A DNA stretch of 64,000 nt, from the NCBI RefSeq assembly GCF_000719975.1, contig NZ_JOIJ01000012.1:62001-126000 (forward strand). The letters run 5' to 3'. The translations under genes were made by a program, and so were the position numbers. Positions 51,592-59,971 of the stretch are shown piece by piece. How positions within the stretch are numbered: position 1 is the stretch's first letter; every line of letters starts with the position of its first letter. This stretch comes from Prauserella rugosa (GTDB lineage: Bacteria; Actinomycetota; Actinomycetes; Mycobacteriales; Pseudonocardiaceae). The notes under the pieces were generated by a model. The model searched no databases, was not told where the DNA came from, and saw only the letters and a list, made by a program, of their open reading frames with translations.

Positions 51592-52185
51592 TCAGCAACG
51601 GGCCTGTTCCGGGACCGTTCCGGGCGGGACCGTCCCGATCCGCCATTCTCCCTCCTCTGCGGTCAGGGGGAACGCGAGCCGCCAGCGGATGCACTCGGAC
51701 GGCAGGTCGTCGGGCGCGTCGGTGGCGCTCTGCACGCTGGTGAAGCCGACCAGCGCGGTCAACTGGTCCTCGGGGGCCGACTCGATGCGGTAGACGCGGA
51801 TGCTGCCGTCCCGGGTACTGCGGTAATTGGCCCGCCACACGTCCTCGGGCTGGACCGCGGCGCGGTCGCCGACGACGGTCGTGACCCACAGGTCGTAGTC
51901 GCGGTCGTTGATCGCGTCGAAGTAGTCCTGCAGCACCTGGCGCACCGCGTCGGCCTCGGGATGTGCAGCGGCATCGCCCGCCATCTGCACGCGGGTCGGG
52001 CCCGGCTGCTCCTCGGGAGGCGCCGACGCGGGCGCCGTGGACGTCGCCGGGGCCGTGGCATCGGCCGCGGACTGCGGCACCTGGTAGATCTCGCGGGCGA
52101 CCAGGCCGCCTCCCACGGTGAGCGCCACGACCGCGACGAGCACCGGCACGAGCCAGCGCCGATGCGGAAGAGTCGTGGTCGGCAC
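51592..52185 (-). CDS. Membrane-anchored conserved hypothetical protein
   Basis: 197 aa. An N-terminal transmembrane helix (WLVPVLVAVVALTVGGGLVA, residues ~11-30) is followed by a Ser/Pro/Ala linker. An extracytoplasmic domain follows (AVRQVLQDYFDAINDRDYDLW, then WRANYRSTRDGSIRVYRIES) that looks like the SnoaL/NTF2-type 'conserved domain' found in many actinobacterial anchored proteins. A Cys pair near the C-terminus may form a disulfide. The GTG at 52185 is set by a -10 TAGTCT 6 bases upstream. The function is unknown. Confidence 0.75.
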   Translation of the reverse strand: MPTTTLPHRRWLVPVLVAVVALTVGGGLVAREIYQVPQSAADATAPATSTAPASAPPEEQPGPTRVQMAGDAAAHPEADAVRQVLQDYFDAINDRDYDLWVTTVVGDRAAVQPEDVWRANYRSTRDGSIRVYRIESAPEDQLTALVGFTSVQSATDAPDDLPSECIRWRLAFPLTAEEGEWRIGTVPPGTVPEQARC

Positions 52186-52191
52186 CGGTTC

Positions 52192-52197
52192 AGACTA
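52192..52197 (-). promoter_or_regulatory. -10 hexamer TAGTCT (minus strand), leaderless
   Basis: Six bases upstream of GTG 52185. Confidence 0.5.
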
Positions 52198-52230
52198 CTG
52201 CGCACGTCCTCGCCGGTGGTCCGGGCCGGA

Positions 52231-52722
52231 TCAGCCGACCTGGTGCAACCACGTGACCGGAGCACCGTCGCCGGCGTGCCGGAACGGCTCCAGCGCCTCG
52301 TCCCATCCGGCGCCCAGCAGTTCGTCGATCCGGTGGGCCAGCTGCTCGGAGGCCCTGCTCTTGGCCACCAACGTGCGCAGCTGGTCCTCGGGCACCACGA
52401 TGTCGCCGTTGGCGCTGGTGCGGGCGTGCCACAGACCGAGGCCGGGGGCATAGCAGAACCGCTGACCGTCGACACCGGGACTGGGTTCCTCGGTGATCTC
52501 GAACCGGATCATCGGCCAGGCCTTCAACGCGTTCGCGAGTTTGCCCGCGGTACCGGCCGAGCCGCGCCATTCGCATTCCGCACGCAACTGGCCCGGCGCG
52601 GCCGGCTGCGCGGTCCAGCGCAGCTCGACACGCGTTCCGAGCGTGCCTGACATCGCCCACTCGACGTGCGGGCACACCGCAGACGGCGACGAGTGGACGT
52701 ACACAACGCCACGAGTGCTCAC
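52231..52722 (-). CDS. DUF3145 family protein
   Basis: A 163-aa protein, STRGVVYVHSSPSAVCPHVEW at the N-terminus and QRFCYAPGLGLWHARTSANG in the centre: the DUF3145 family, widespread in actinobacteria and usually close to the fab genes, with no assigned role. GTG 52722 has GGAGG 6 bases upstream (minus strand), which decides between it and longer frames. Soluble, Trp-rich. It is followed after 45 bases by the membrane-anchored protein, which has its own leaderless promoter. Confidence 0.85.
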   Translation of the reverse strand: MSTRGVVYVHSSPSAVCPHVEWAMSGTLGTRVELRWTAQPAAPGQLRAECEWRGSAGTAGKLANALKAWPMIRFEITEEPSPGVDGQRFCYAPGLGLWHARTSANGDIVVPEDQLRTLVAKSRASEQLAHRIDELLGAGWDEALEPFRHAGDGAPVTWLHQVG

Positions 52723-52924
52723 TGCTGACCTCCGCTGGTTCGACGAGGGGCGTCTTCCCCTACGACCTCGCGAACCACATCGAGCCCAGTGCATGAGCAC
52801 CGCATCAGTTTTCTCCTGCACATTTTGCACCGCAGGCGTCCGTTGCGCCACACAGACCCCACAGATCACAGTGCAGTCTGGACCGTATCCGGGCCGCGGG
52901 CACCCGCGCCGACCTGCTCCGCGG

Positions 52925-52930
52925 TAGATT
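52925..52930 (+). promoter_or_regulatory. -10 hexamer TAGATT
   Basis: Predicts a start near 52937 and a ~34-nt leader carrying GGGGAGG before GTG 52971. The in-frame GTG at 52935 is only 4 bases away and is therefore less likely. Confidence 0.45.
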
Positions 52931-52970
52931 CCCCGTGCCCAGTTCCGGTGGCGCAGGGGAGGCGTGCGGG

Positions 52971-55016
52971 GTGCGACTTGTCCGGTTCTCGACCCGACCC
53001 GCGCAGATTTCGCCGGACATCCGTGCGGCGCTGACCGCGATCGGGCGCGGCGACCAGGCCGTCGAGGGCGTCGGCCTCGTGGGCGTGGAGCCGCCCGAGG
53101 TGTCCTCCGCCGTCGACGCCGTGGTGCTCACCCCGCACGGCGCAGTGGTCGTGGTGGGTGTCGACCTGCCCGACCCGGCCATTCGCCTCGAGGCGCCGCT
53201 GCACGGCGTGTGGAAGGCCGACGGCTGGCCGCTCGTGCGCGGCGACGAGACGACGAACCCGTCCGACGACGCGTTGGCACTCGCCCGGCAGGTGGGCGAC
53301 CGGATCCGCCGGACCGCCCCCGACCTCACCGTCGGCACCGTGGTCGCCGTCGGCCCGTTCGTCGAGCACGTCGAACAGCCCGCGGACGAGCTGGGCGGCC
53401 CCGTCCGGGTCGTCTACCCGACGTCGACGAGCCTGCTGGCCTCGCTCGTGTCCCTCGCCTCGGCGTCCCGGCGGTGCACCCTCGACGAGGCCAGGGCCGT
53501 GCTCACCGCACTGGCGCCGGACACCGACCTCGACGACGCCGCACTGACCACCGAGGGTTTCTCGGCGAAGGCCGGCGGGTCTTCCGGTCCGGCGTCCGTT
53601 GCGCCCGGCCCGGCGTCCGCAGCGCCGGGTCCGACGTCGGCCGCCGTGGGGGGCGACACCGCGCACCCCGGCCGGGTCGCCGGCTCGGGGGCGCCCGGGA
53701 TCTCCGGCGCGCCTGGGATCTCCGGTGCGCCTGGAACCTCGGGCGCGCCCGCCGGCTCCGGCAGTTCTGGGTCCGACGATCCGTTGACCGACGAGGCCGA
53801 CACCGAAGCGCTGGACACTCCGTCGGATCCCGACGGCCCCGTCACCACTCCCCTCACCCTGCAGACCGGCCCAGCGGCCGAGCCCACCCCCGAGGCCGTC
53901 CCCGAAGCAGCCACGGAGTCGTCACCGCCGGCTTCCCCGGCGGCGCCCGCACCGGCCGCGACCTCCCCGACGGCCACGGCAGCCACGACCGCATCCACCA
54001 CGCCGACCGCGTCATCCGCGGCGCCCAGCACTCCCCCGACCTCCGCTCCTCCCCTGGCGTCCACAGCCGCTCCGGCATCGACAACCGAACCGGCCGGCCC
54101 GGCCACCGGCCCACCAACGGCCGGCACGCTCGCGGCACCCGCCACCCCACCCGGCGCCCCGGTCCCCGCAGCGGCCACGGCAACGGCGGCGCCCGCCCCC
54201 AGCGGCCCCACAGCGGGGGCACCCACCGCCCCGGCTTCCACGGCGCCGGCGCCCACGGCACCCCGGACGAACCCGCCCGGGGCCGTCCCGCACTCCGCGC
54301 CCCCGACGCACCCGCCCCCCCAGCAGTACCCGGCACCCACACCACCGTCCCGCGCACCGGCGCCTCCCGGGCCACCGAAACCGACCCGAGCACCGAAGCC
54401 ACCCCGCGCGCCGAAGCAGCGGCGGCCCGGACGCGGAGGGCCGCCCTGGTGGCGTCGCCTGTCCCCGCAGGCATGGCGGTGGCTGACGGTGGGCGGTGCG
54501 TTCCTCGTCGCGGCGGTCGTGATCATCGTGTTCAGCACCGTGGGCGGCGACGAGGACGGTGAGCCCATCCGCACCCGCGCGGGCGGACTGGAGTTCACGC
54601 AGCGTGCGGCGCAGCTCGTCGACGAGTGCGCCACCCACGCCGTCGGCGACCTGCGCGTGGAACTGGCCGACGGCGGGTGCACGGAACTGCGGCGCGGCAG
54701 CTTCGACACGACCGTGAACGGAGTGGACGTCGCCGTGTCCGTGGCGGCGTTGACGTTCACCGACGAGCAGGCGGCACAGCGATTCCTCGAAGTGGCCGAC
54801 ACGCCCGGCACCGGCACCGTCCGCGACCTGGCGACCGAGTCGAACCGGTGGTCGCCGCCGGCGCCCGGCTGGTCCGGTGCGGCCTACGTCAGCGACCTCG
54901 AGGGCACCACCGTCCGCCTGGTGCTGGCGACGCCGCGGGGCAGCGGGTCGGCCGACTCACCGGAGGTGACCAGGGCCGCCGAAGCCGCACTGGGACTGGT
55001 GAAACTCAACGACTGA
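52971..55016 (+). CDS. Large membrane protein with ~330-residue Pro/Ala/Thr linker
   Basis: About 681 aa. Residues 1-200 form a folded domain (PEVSSAVDAVVLTPHGAVVVV, DEARAVLTALAPDTDLDD) that distantly recalls NERD/nuclease-like cores, but no catalytic residues are clear. Residues ~200-500 are very low complexity Pro/Ala/Thr/Gly with GAPGISGAPGISGAPG repeats. A transmembrane helix (WRWLTVGGAFLVAAVVIIVF) near 505-525 is followed by a ~160-aa extracytoplasmic domain with two Cys. The topology is thus cytosolic domain plus linker, helix, outside domain. GTG 52971 has GGGGAGG upstream. Its last 11 bases overlap the convergent alcohol dehydrogenase gene. I do not recognise the family. Confidence 0.7.
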   Translation: MRLVRFSTRPAQISPDIRAALTAIGRGDQAVEGVGLVGVEPPEVSSAVDAVVLTPHGAVVVVGVDLPDPAIRLEAPLHGVWKADGWPLVRGDETTNPSDDALALARQVGDRIRRTAPDLTVGTVVAVGPFVEHVEQPADELGGPVRVVYPTSTSLLASLVSLASASRRCTLDEARAVLTALAPDTDLDDAALTTEGFSAKAGGSSGPASVAPGPASAAPGPTSAAVGGDTAHPGRVAGSGAPGISGAPGISGAPGTSGAPAGSGSSGSDDPLTDEADTEALDTPSDPDGPVTTPLTLQTGPAAEPTPEAVPEAATESSPPASPAAPAPAATSPTATAATTASTTPTASSAAPSTPPTSAPPLASTAAPASTTEPAGPATGPPTAGTLAAPATPPGAPVPAAATATAAPAPSGPTAGAPTAPASTAPAPTAPRTNPPGAVPHSAPPTHPPPQQYPAPTPPSRAPAPPGPPKPTRAPKPPRAPKQRRPGRGGPPWWRRLSPQAWRWLTVGGAFLVAAVVIIVFSTVGGDEDGEPIRTRAGGLEFTQRAAQLVDECATHAVGDLRVELADGGCTELRRGSFDTTVNGVDVAVSVAALTFTDEQAAQRFLEVADTPGTGTVRDLATESNRWSPPAPGWSGAAYVSDLEGTTVRLVLATPRGSGSADSPEVTRAAEAALGLVKLND

Positions 55017-56067
55017 GCCCGCGGCCGGGCTCGACGACGGTCATACCCGCCGAGCCGGAAGGGGCGTCCATGGCCGCCAGCGCGGCGGGCGCCTCGGCCA
55101 GCGTGAGCACGTTCTCGACCAGCGCGTCCGGGCGCAGCGCACCGCCCGACACCAGCTCGAGCAGCCGCGGATAGTCCCGCGCGGGCATGCCGTGTGAACC
55201 GTGGATCGCGAGTTCGTGCGCGGTGACGACGTCCATCGGGATCGGTGGCGTCGCTGCGGGTCCGAAGAGCAGTCCGATCTGGACGTGCCTGCCGCGTCGG
55301 CGAAGACAGCGCACGGAGGCCTCACAGGTCTCGGCGGCACCGAACGCGTCGACCGACACGTGGCCACCGCCACCGGTCAGCTCGCGCACGGCCGCGGCCA
55401 CGTCACCGACGGACATGCCCGCCGAACGGACACCGGCCTCCGCGCCGAGCGCGCGGGCACGGGCCAGCGACTCCTCCGCCACGTCGACGGCCACGACCCG
55501 CGCACCGAGAGCCACGCCGATCTGCACGGCAGACAGGCCCACTCCCCCACACCCGTGCACGACGAGGTGTTCGCCGTCGCGGAGCTGTCCGTGCGCGGTG
55601 AGTGCCCGGAACGCCGTCGCGAACCGGCACCCGAGCGAGGCCGCAGCCACGAAGCCGACGTCGTCGGGCAGCGCTACGAGGTTCAGATCCGCCGCGTGGA
55701 TCGCGACACGCTCGGCGAACGAACCGGGTCCGGTGAACCCCGGCTGTGTCTGCTGTGGACACACCTGGGCCTCGCCCGCGGCGCAGAACTCGCACCGGCC
55801 GCAGCCGCACACGAACGGCACGGTCACCCGCGCTCCCGGTCGCCAGCGCCGCACCTCGGGTCCGGTGTCGACCACCACTCCGGACAGTTCGTGTCCGGGG
55901 ATCTGCGGCAGCGGAACCTGTTCGTGCCCCTTCCACGCGTGCCAGTCGGAACGGCACACCCCGGTCGCGCGCACGTCGAGCACGACCCCGTCGGCGGGGC
56001 ACTCCGGCTCGGGCACGTCGCGCAGTTCGAGCGGCCGTCCGTATCCGGTGTAGACGACGGCCCGCAT
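55006..56067 (-). CDS. Zinc-dependent alcohol dehydrogenase (MDR family)
   Basis: A 353-aa medium-chain dehydrogenase. It has catalytic zinc ligands in ATGVCRSDWHAWKGHE and IPGHELSGVV and the structural zinc four-Cys lobe CGCGRCEFCAAGEAQVC near residue 90. The NAD(P) fold is VVHGCGGVGLSAVQIG near 170. The substrate is undetermined. ATG 56067 gives the usual N-terminus MRAVVYTGYGRP; GTG 56079, two bases after the RraA stop, has a weak AGGG and is possible. It is the last gene of a minus-strand series starting with the ferredoxin reductase. Confidence 0.88.
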   Translation of the reverse strand: MRAVVYTGYGRPLELRDVPEPECPADGVVLDVRATGVCRSDWHAWKGHEQVPLPQIPGHELSGVVVDTGPEVRRWRPGARVTVPFVCGCGRCEFCAAGEAQVCPQQTQPGFTGPGSFAERVAIHAADLNLVALPDDVGFVAAASLGCRFATAFRALTAHGQLRDGEHLVVHGCGGVGLSAVQIGVALGARVVAVDVAEESLARARALGAEAGVRSAGMSVGDVAAAVRELTGGGGHVSVDAFGAAETCEASVRCLRRRGRHVQIGLLFGPAATPPIPMDVVTAHELAIHGSHGMPARDYPRLLELVSGGALRPDALVENVLTLAEAPAALAAMDAPSGSAGMTVVEPGRGLSR

Positions 56068-56080
56068 CGTGGCGGTCACG

Positions 56081-56569
56081 CTATCCCTGCGGCAGGAGCA
56101 CCACGCCGTCGTCGTCGGCGTACAGCTGATCGCCGGGGTGGAACGTGATGCCACCGAACTCCACCGGAACGTCGACCTCGCCCGCGCCTGCCTTGCTGCT
56201 CTTGCGCGGGTTGGTGCCGAGCGCCTTGATGCCGAGGGGCAGTCCGGCCAGCACCGCCGAATCGCGGACCGCTCCGTGGATGACCAGCCCCGCCCAGCCG
56301 TTGCGCACCGCGGCGCCCGCGATGAGGTCGCCGGTCAGCGCCGTGTGCAGCGAGCCGCGCCCGTCGACGACGAGGACACAGCCCTCTCCCGGCGAGTTCA
56401 GCAGCTCCTTCACCAGGCCGTTGTCCTGGTGGCACGACACGGTGCGCACCGCACCGGAGAACTCCCGGTGGGAACCGAACTGCCGGAACTGCGTATCGCA
56501 CACGCGCAGCGCGTCGCCGTGCTCGTCGACGAGGTCTGCGGTACTCCTGACGTCACTCACGCCGGACAT
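56081..56569 (-). CDS. RraA-family protein (RNase E regulator / HMG aldolase fold)
   Basis: About 162 aa. The core matches Rra[61 protein letters not shown] and [15 protein letters not shown], with metal/substrate-binding Gly-Asp-Arg residues kept. Members either inhibit RNase E or act as 4-hydroxy-4-methyl-2-oxoglutarate aldolases; with no other pathway genes here the role is open. ATG 56569 is used; GTG 56560 preceded by CATGAT at 7 bases would be leaderless and is a good alternative. Upstream of the alcohol dehydrogenase by 13 bases. Confidence 0.85.
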   Translation of the reverse strand: MSGVSDVRSTADLVDEHGDALRVCDTQFRQFGSHREFSGAVRTVSCHQDNGLVKELLNSPGEGCVLVVDGRGSLHTALTGDLIAGAAVRNGWAGLVIHGAVRDSAVLAGLPLGIKALGTNPRKSSKAGAGEVDVPVEFGGITFHPGDQLYADDDGVVLLPQG

Positions 56570-56640
56570 CATGACCATGCGACGTGCGCCCGGTCCCGAC
56601 GGGGAGGCACACACCACACCGGAGGGCGATCCGCGCGCGC

Positions 56641-56877
56641 TCAGCGCCCGGCGGAACCCGCGTCCCGCTCGGCCCCGTCGCCGGTGCGCTCGTGGTCGGC
56701 GACGGCCTTGTCCGAGGCCTCGCGCATCTCGATGAGTTCGGTCATCCACTCGCCGGTCTCGCGCGCGACGTCGCGGACGGCGCCGGTGATGATCCCCGCG
56801 ATGTTGCCGACGTGCGTGGCCGCCTGTTCGGTGAGCACCTGCACGGTGTCCTTGCCCGCTTCGAACCGCCCGACCAT
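56641..56877 (-). CDS. Small conserved hypothetical protein
   Basis: A 78-aa helical protein [20 protein letters not shown] with a [19 protein letters not shown] amphipathic stretch, reminiscent of small apolipoprotein-like or phasin-like proteins. I do not know a named family. ATG 56877 has GGGAG at 8 bases. It lies 41 bases after the desaturase stop in the same direction. Its amphipathic helix and location behind a lipid desaturase suggest membrane or lipid-surface association, which is inference. Confidence 0.6.
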   Translation of the reverse strand: MVGRFEAGKDTVQVLTEQAATHVGNIAGIITGAVRDVARETGEWMTELIEMREASDKAVADHERTGDGAERDAGSAGR

Positions 56878-56918
56878 GTCACCGCTCCCTGCTGGGTTGC
56901 CGATCCGCGGGCCGCACG

Positions 56919-58037
56919 TCACGCGGCCGCGGGTTTCCGGTCACGCTCGAGCGTAGCCGGTTCCTGCTTGTCGTCCCCGCTGCCCGGCAGCGCGAACTTC
57001 ACGATCTTCTTGGCCACCGACCACAGCTGTTTGCGCAAGGGCCCGGTGTTGTACGGCAGGCCGTACTTCTCGCAGATGGCGCGCACCTCGCCCGCGATCT
57101 GCGGGTAGCGGCGTGCGGGGATGTCGGGGAACAGGTGGTGCTCGATCTGGTGCGAGAGATTGCCCGACAGGATGTGGAACAGCGAGCCGCCGGTGATGTT
57201 CGCCGAGCCGAGGATCTGCCGCAGGTACCACTGTCCTCGGCTCTCCTGCTCGGTCTCCTCCTCGCTGAAACTCTCGACGTCGGCCGGGAAGTGGCCGCAG
57301 AAGATGATCCCGAACGCCCACAGGTTCCGCACCAGGTTGGCCGTGGCGTTGCCCGCGAGCGTCAGCGGCGCCAACGGGCCGGTGAGCACGGGGAACAGCA
57401 CGTAGTCCTTGCCGATCTGCCTGCCCATCTTGCGCGCGATGCGGCGGCGTTCCTCGGCGAACTCCGACCACTTCCGTTCGCCCTTCACGAGCCGGTCGAC
57501 CTCGAGGTCGTGCAGCATGACGCCCCACTGGAAGAAGATCGCCAGCAGCGTGGCGTACACCGGGTTGCCGAGGTAGTACGGGTGCCACTTCTGGGCGGGG
57601 TCGATCCGCAGGATGCCGTAGCCGACGTCGCGATCCTTGTCGACGATGTTGGTGTAGGTGTGGTGGATGTAGTTGTGGGAGTGCCGCCAGTTTTCGGCGG
57701 GTGCCACGTTGTCCCACTCGAAACGCTGCGAACTCAGCGCCGGATCGCGCGTCCAGTCGTACTGGCCGTGCATCACGTTGTGGCCGATCTCCATGTTGTC
57801 GAGGATCTTCGCCAGGGACAGCGCGCCCACGCCCGCGAGCCATGCGGGCGGGAAGAACCCGGCGTACATCAGCGCCCTGCCGGTGACCTCGAGACCGCGC
57901 TGGGTCTTGATGATGTTGTGGATGTACTCGACGTCCTCGGCACCGAGGTCGTCGACGATCCGCCTGCGCAGCTCGTCCATCTCGCGGCCGAACTCCTCGA
58001 CCTGTTCCGGCGTGAGCCGGTCCTGCAAGCCCGTCAT
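56919..58037 (-). CDS. Membrane fatty-acid (acyl-CoA) desaturase, DesA3-like
   Basis: A 372-aa di-iron integral-membrane desaturase. The three His boxes are HNVMHG (near residue 100), HSHNYIHHTYT (near 135) and HQIEHHLFP (near 300). Hydrophobic pairs flank them. With the ferredoxin reductase encoded directly upstream it forms the two-component system known from mycobacteria (DesA3-Rv3230c), which puts a delta-9 double bond into stearoyl-CoA. ATG 58037 lies 9 bases after the reductase stop. A DesT-like TetR is divergent, so the expected control is by acyl-CoA pool. Position of desaturation is from family knowledge. Confidence 0.93.
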   Translation of the reverse strand: MTGLQDRLTPEQVEEFGREMDELRRRIVDDLGAEDVEYIHNIIKTQRGLEVTGRALMYAGFFPPAWLAGVGALSLAKILDNMEIGHNVMHGQYDWTRDPALSSQRFEWDNVAPAENWRHSHNYIHHTYTNIVDKDRDVGYGILRIDPAQKWHPYYLGNPVYATLLAIFFQWGVMLHDLEVDRLVKGERKWSEFAEERRRIARKMGRQIGKDYVLFPVLTGPLAPLTLAGNATANLVRNLWAFGIIFCGHFPADVESFSEEETEQESRGQWYLRQILGSANITGGSLFHILSGNLSHQIEHHLFPDIPARRYPQIAGEVRAICEKYGLPYNTGPLRKQLWSVAKKIVKFALPGSGDDKQEPATLERDRKPAAA

Positions 58038-58046
58038 GGGTGGCTC

Positions 58047-59120
58047 CTAACAGTCGATCTCGACGTCACCGGCCGCGGCGGTGACGCACAGCTGGATTTC
58101 CTCGTCGTCCTCGGCGGACTCCTCACCCGTGGCGGTGCGCACGAGGCCGGAGACCTTGCGCTGGGTGCAGGAGAAGCAGATGCCCATGCGGCACCCGTGC
58201 TCGGGCGTCAGGCCCGCCGATTCCGCCTGCTCGAGCAGGGTGCGCCCGTCGCCGGTGACCTCGACCCCGCTGCGCACGAACCGGATGCGCCCGCCCACGC
58301 CGGCCGCGGGCACGGTGAGCACGGGCGGAGTGAACTCCTCGGTGTGCAGCTGATCGCCGATACCGGAGCGCGTGTACAGCTCGCCGACCGCGTCCCTCAG
58401 TGCGGGCGGTCCGCACAGGTAGGCGGGCGCCTCGGCGAACCACGGGGCGACGTCGGACAGGTGCGCGGCGGTGAAGTGGCCGTCGGATGCGGTGTGTCGC
58501 ACGTGGACACGGACGCCGCGGCGGGCCGCCAACCGCGCGAGCTCGTCGGCGTACGGCACGTCGTCGGGGGTGCGCGCGTAGTACAGCAGCGACACCTCGC
58601 CCCGGTACCGCTCGTCGACGAGGGTGCGCAGCATCGACAGCACGGGGGTGATCCCGCTGCCCGCCGCGATGAGCACGATCGCCTCCGGCCGCGGCGACGG
58701 CAGCGTGAAGGTGCCGTCGGCGGGCGAGAGGCCGAGCACCATGCCGACGTGTGCGCAGCGGTGCAGGTGCCGGGACACGAGCCCGTCCTCGTGAGCCTTG
58801 ATCGTGAATTCGAGTGTGTCGTCGCGGTGTGCGCTACCGGCCGGTGAGTAGCACCGGGTGCGCCGCACCCCGTCGATGTCGACGGTCACGCGCACGAACT
58901 GACCCGCCGCGAATCCACGCCACGCCCTGTTCGGCCGGACCGTCAGCGTCACCGAGTCGGCGGTCTGCCTGCGCAACCCGACGACCTGCCCGCGGATCTC
59001 GCGGCGTACGAGCATCGGGTCGATCAGCTCGACGTACCGGTCGAACCCGTGCGGGGTCAGCAGCCGCTCGGCCAGGCGGGGCAGCGTGCGCAGCGCGGGG
59101 ATCGAGGGCAGTGCGGCCAT
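58047..59120 (-). CDS. FAD/2Fe-2S oxidoreductase partner of the desaturase
   Basis: 357 aa: FAD domain (RCYSPAGSAHRDDTLEFTIK), NAD(P) domain (IVLIAAGSGITPVLSMLRTL, then YLCGPPALRDAV), and a C-terminal plant-type ferredoxin with CRMGICFSCTQR plus a distant Cys in IQLCVTAAAG for the [2Fe-2S] cluster. It passes electrons from NADPH to the desaturase (Rv3230c type). ATG 59120 begins MAALPSIPALRTLPRLAERL; a longer frame upstream passes through the operator region. First gene of the minus-strand operon, opposite the TetR gene. Confidence 0.92.
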   Translation of the reverse strand: MAALPSIPALRTLPRLAERLLTPHGFDRYVELIDPMLVRREIRGQVVGLRRQTADSVTLTVRPNRAWRGFAAGQFVRVTVDIDGVRRTRCYSPAGSAHRDDTLEFTIKAHEDGLVSRHLHRCAHVGMVLGLSPADGTFTLPSPRPEAIVLIAAGSGITPVLSMLRTLVDERYRGEVSLLYYARTPDDVPYADELARLAARRGVRVHVRHTASDGHFTAAHLSDVAPWFAEAPAYLCGPPALRDAVGELYTRSGIGDQLHTEEFTPPVLTVPAAGVGGRIRFVRSGVEVTGDGRTLLEQAESAGLTPEHGCRMGICFSCTQRKVSGLVRTATGEESAEDDEEIQLCVTAAAGDVEIDC

Positions 59121-59144
59121 CTTCGTCAGCGCCTCTCGATTTCG

Positions 59145-59224
59145 GTGAACGGATGTACACTCAATCTTGGAGACGCGAGGTCGGAGGCGCAAGGTGAGCG
59201 GAAGCGATGTGAACGGGCTTACAC
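59145..59224. promoter_or_regulatory. Two DesT-like operator sites
   Basis: GTGAACGGATGTACAC (59145-59160) and GTGAACGGGCTTACAC (59209-59224), 13/16 identical direct repeats with GTG...CAC ends, one near each of the divergent promoters. The first, with its flank CTCAAT, resembles the Pseudomonas DesT site as I remember it. Confidence 0.6.
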
Positions 59225-59248
59225 CGACGGCGGCGGTGGGCACCGACG

Positions 59249-59254
59249 TAAGCT
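59249..59254 (+). promoter_or_regulatory. -10 hexamer TAAGCT, decides the tetR start
   Basis: Ends 8 bases before ATG 59263; excludes upstream in-frame starts beginning at 59167. Confidence 0.5.
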
Positions 59255-59262
59255 GGGCGACC

Positions 59263-59880
59263 ATGACGGCACCCGAGACCAGGAACGAGCGCAAGGAACG
59301 GACGCGCCGCGCGCTGCTCGACGCCGCGCTGCGCCAGGCATCCGAACGCGGATTCGCCGGTCTGAGCCTGCGCGAGGTCGCAAAGCAGGCGGGTGTCGTC
59401 CCGACCGCGTTCTACCGGCACTTCGCGTCGATGGACGAGCTCGGCGTCACGCTCGTCGAGGAGTCGATGCGCACGCTGCGGACGATGATCCGCGAGGCGC
59501 GCGGAACGCCTGGCGCCTCCTCCGACCTCATCCGGGCCTCGGTGCGCACCCTCTCGGAGCACGTCCGTTCACACGAGGAGCACTACTGGTTCCTCGTGCG
59601 CGAACGCTACGGCGGGACCGGCGCGGTCCGGCAGACCATCGGCGTGGAACTGCGACTGCTGACGAGCGAACTCGCGGTCGATCTGGCCCGGTTCGACGGA
59701 CTGCGCGACTGGTCCACAGAGGACCTGCGCCTGCTCGCCGACCTCATCGTGTCGGCCATGTTCACCACGGTGCTGGAACTGCTCGAGGCCCGCCCCGGCG
59801 CCGACACCGAGATCGTGGCCGCGGCCGAACGCACCCTCCGGCTCATCTTCGTCGGCGTACCGCACTGGCGCAGCACCTGA
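59263..59880 (+). CDS. TetR-family regulator, probable DesT-like acyl-CoA sensor
   Basis: 205 aa. The HTH is at residues ~10-55 (RRALLDAALRQASERGFAGL, EVAKQAGVVPTAFYRHFASM), and the C-terminal domain includes SHEEHYWFLVRERYGG, a stretch I associate with DesT/FabR-type regulators. It is divergent from the desaturase electron-transfer operon, with two matching sites in the gap. DesT-type proteins bind acyl-CoA and tune desaturase expression to the saturated/unsaturated balance. Start from the -10 box 8 bases upstream. A 20-bp repeat overlaps its stop, and a strong hairpin separates it from copA. Confidence 0.88.
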   Translation: MTAPETRNERKERTRRALLDAALRQASERGFAGLSLREVAKQAGVVPTAFYRHFASMDELGVTLVEESMRTLRTMIREARGTPGASSDLIRASVRTLSEHVRSHEEHYWFLVRERYGGTGAVRQTIGVELRLLTSELAVDLARFDGLRDWSTEDLRLLADLIVSAMFTTVLELLEARPGADTEIVAAAERTLRLIFVGVPHWRST

Positions 59881-59915
59881 TCGACGTCGCACCGACCTGA
59901 TCGACGTGGCACCGA
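59876..59915. repeat. 20-bp direct repeat x2 at a stop codon
   Basis: CCTGATCGACGTCGCACCGA (59876-59895) and the same with one change (59896-59915), overlapping the tetR stop. Confidence 0.85.
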
Positions 59916-59958
59916 GGTGACTTCGGCTGCGCCGGACATAGCCGAAGTCACCTCGGTG
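59910..59958. terminator. Bidirectional terminator between tetR and copA
   Basis: Perfect 18-bp arms 59910-59927 / 59941-59958, with a 13-nt loop, between convergent genes. Confidence 0.85.
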
Positions 59959-59971
59959 GAACCGGCCGCGC

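Noticed and set aside
52971..53570. NERD nuclease domain in the large membrane protein
   Set aside because: The strand pattern is suggestive, but the Asp/Glu/Lys active-site residues cannot be identified, so it is not claimed.
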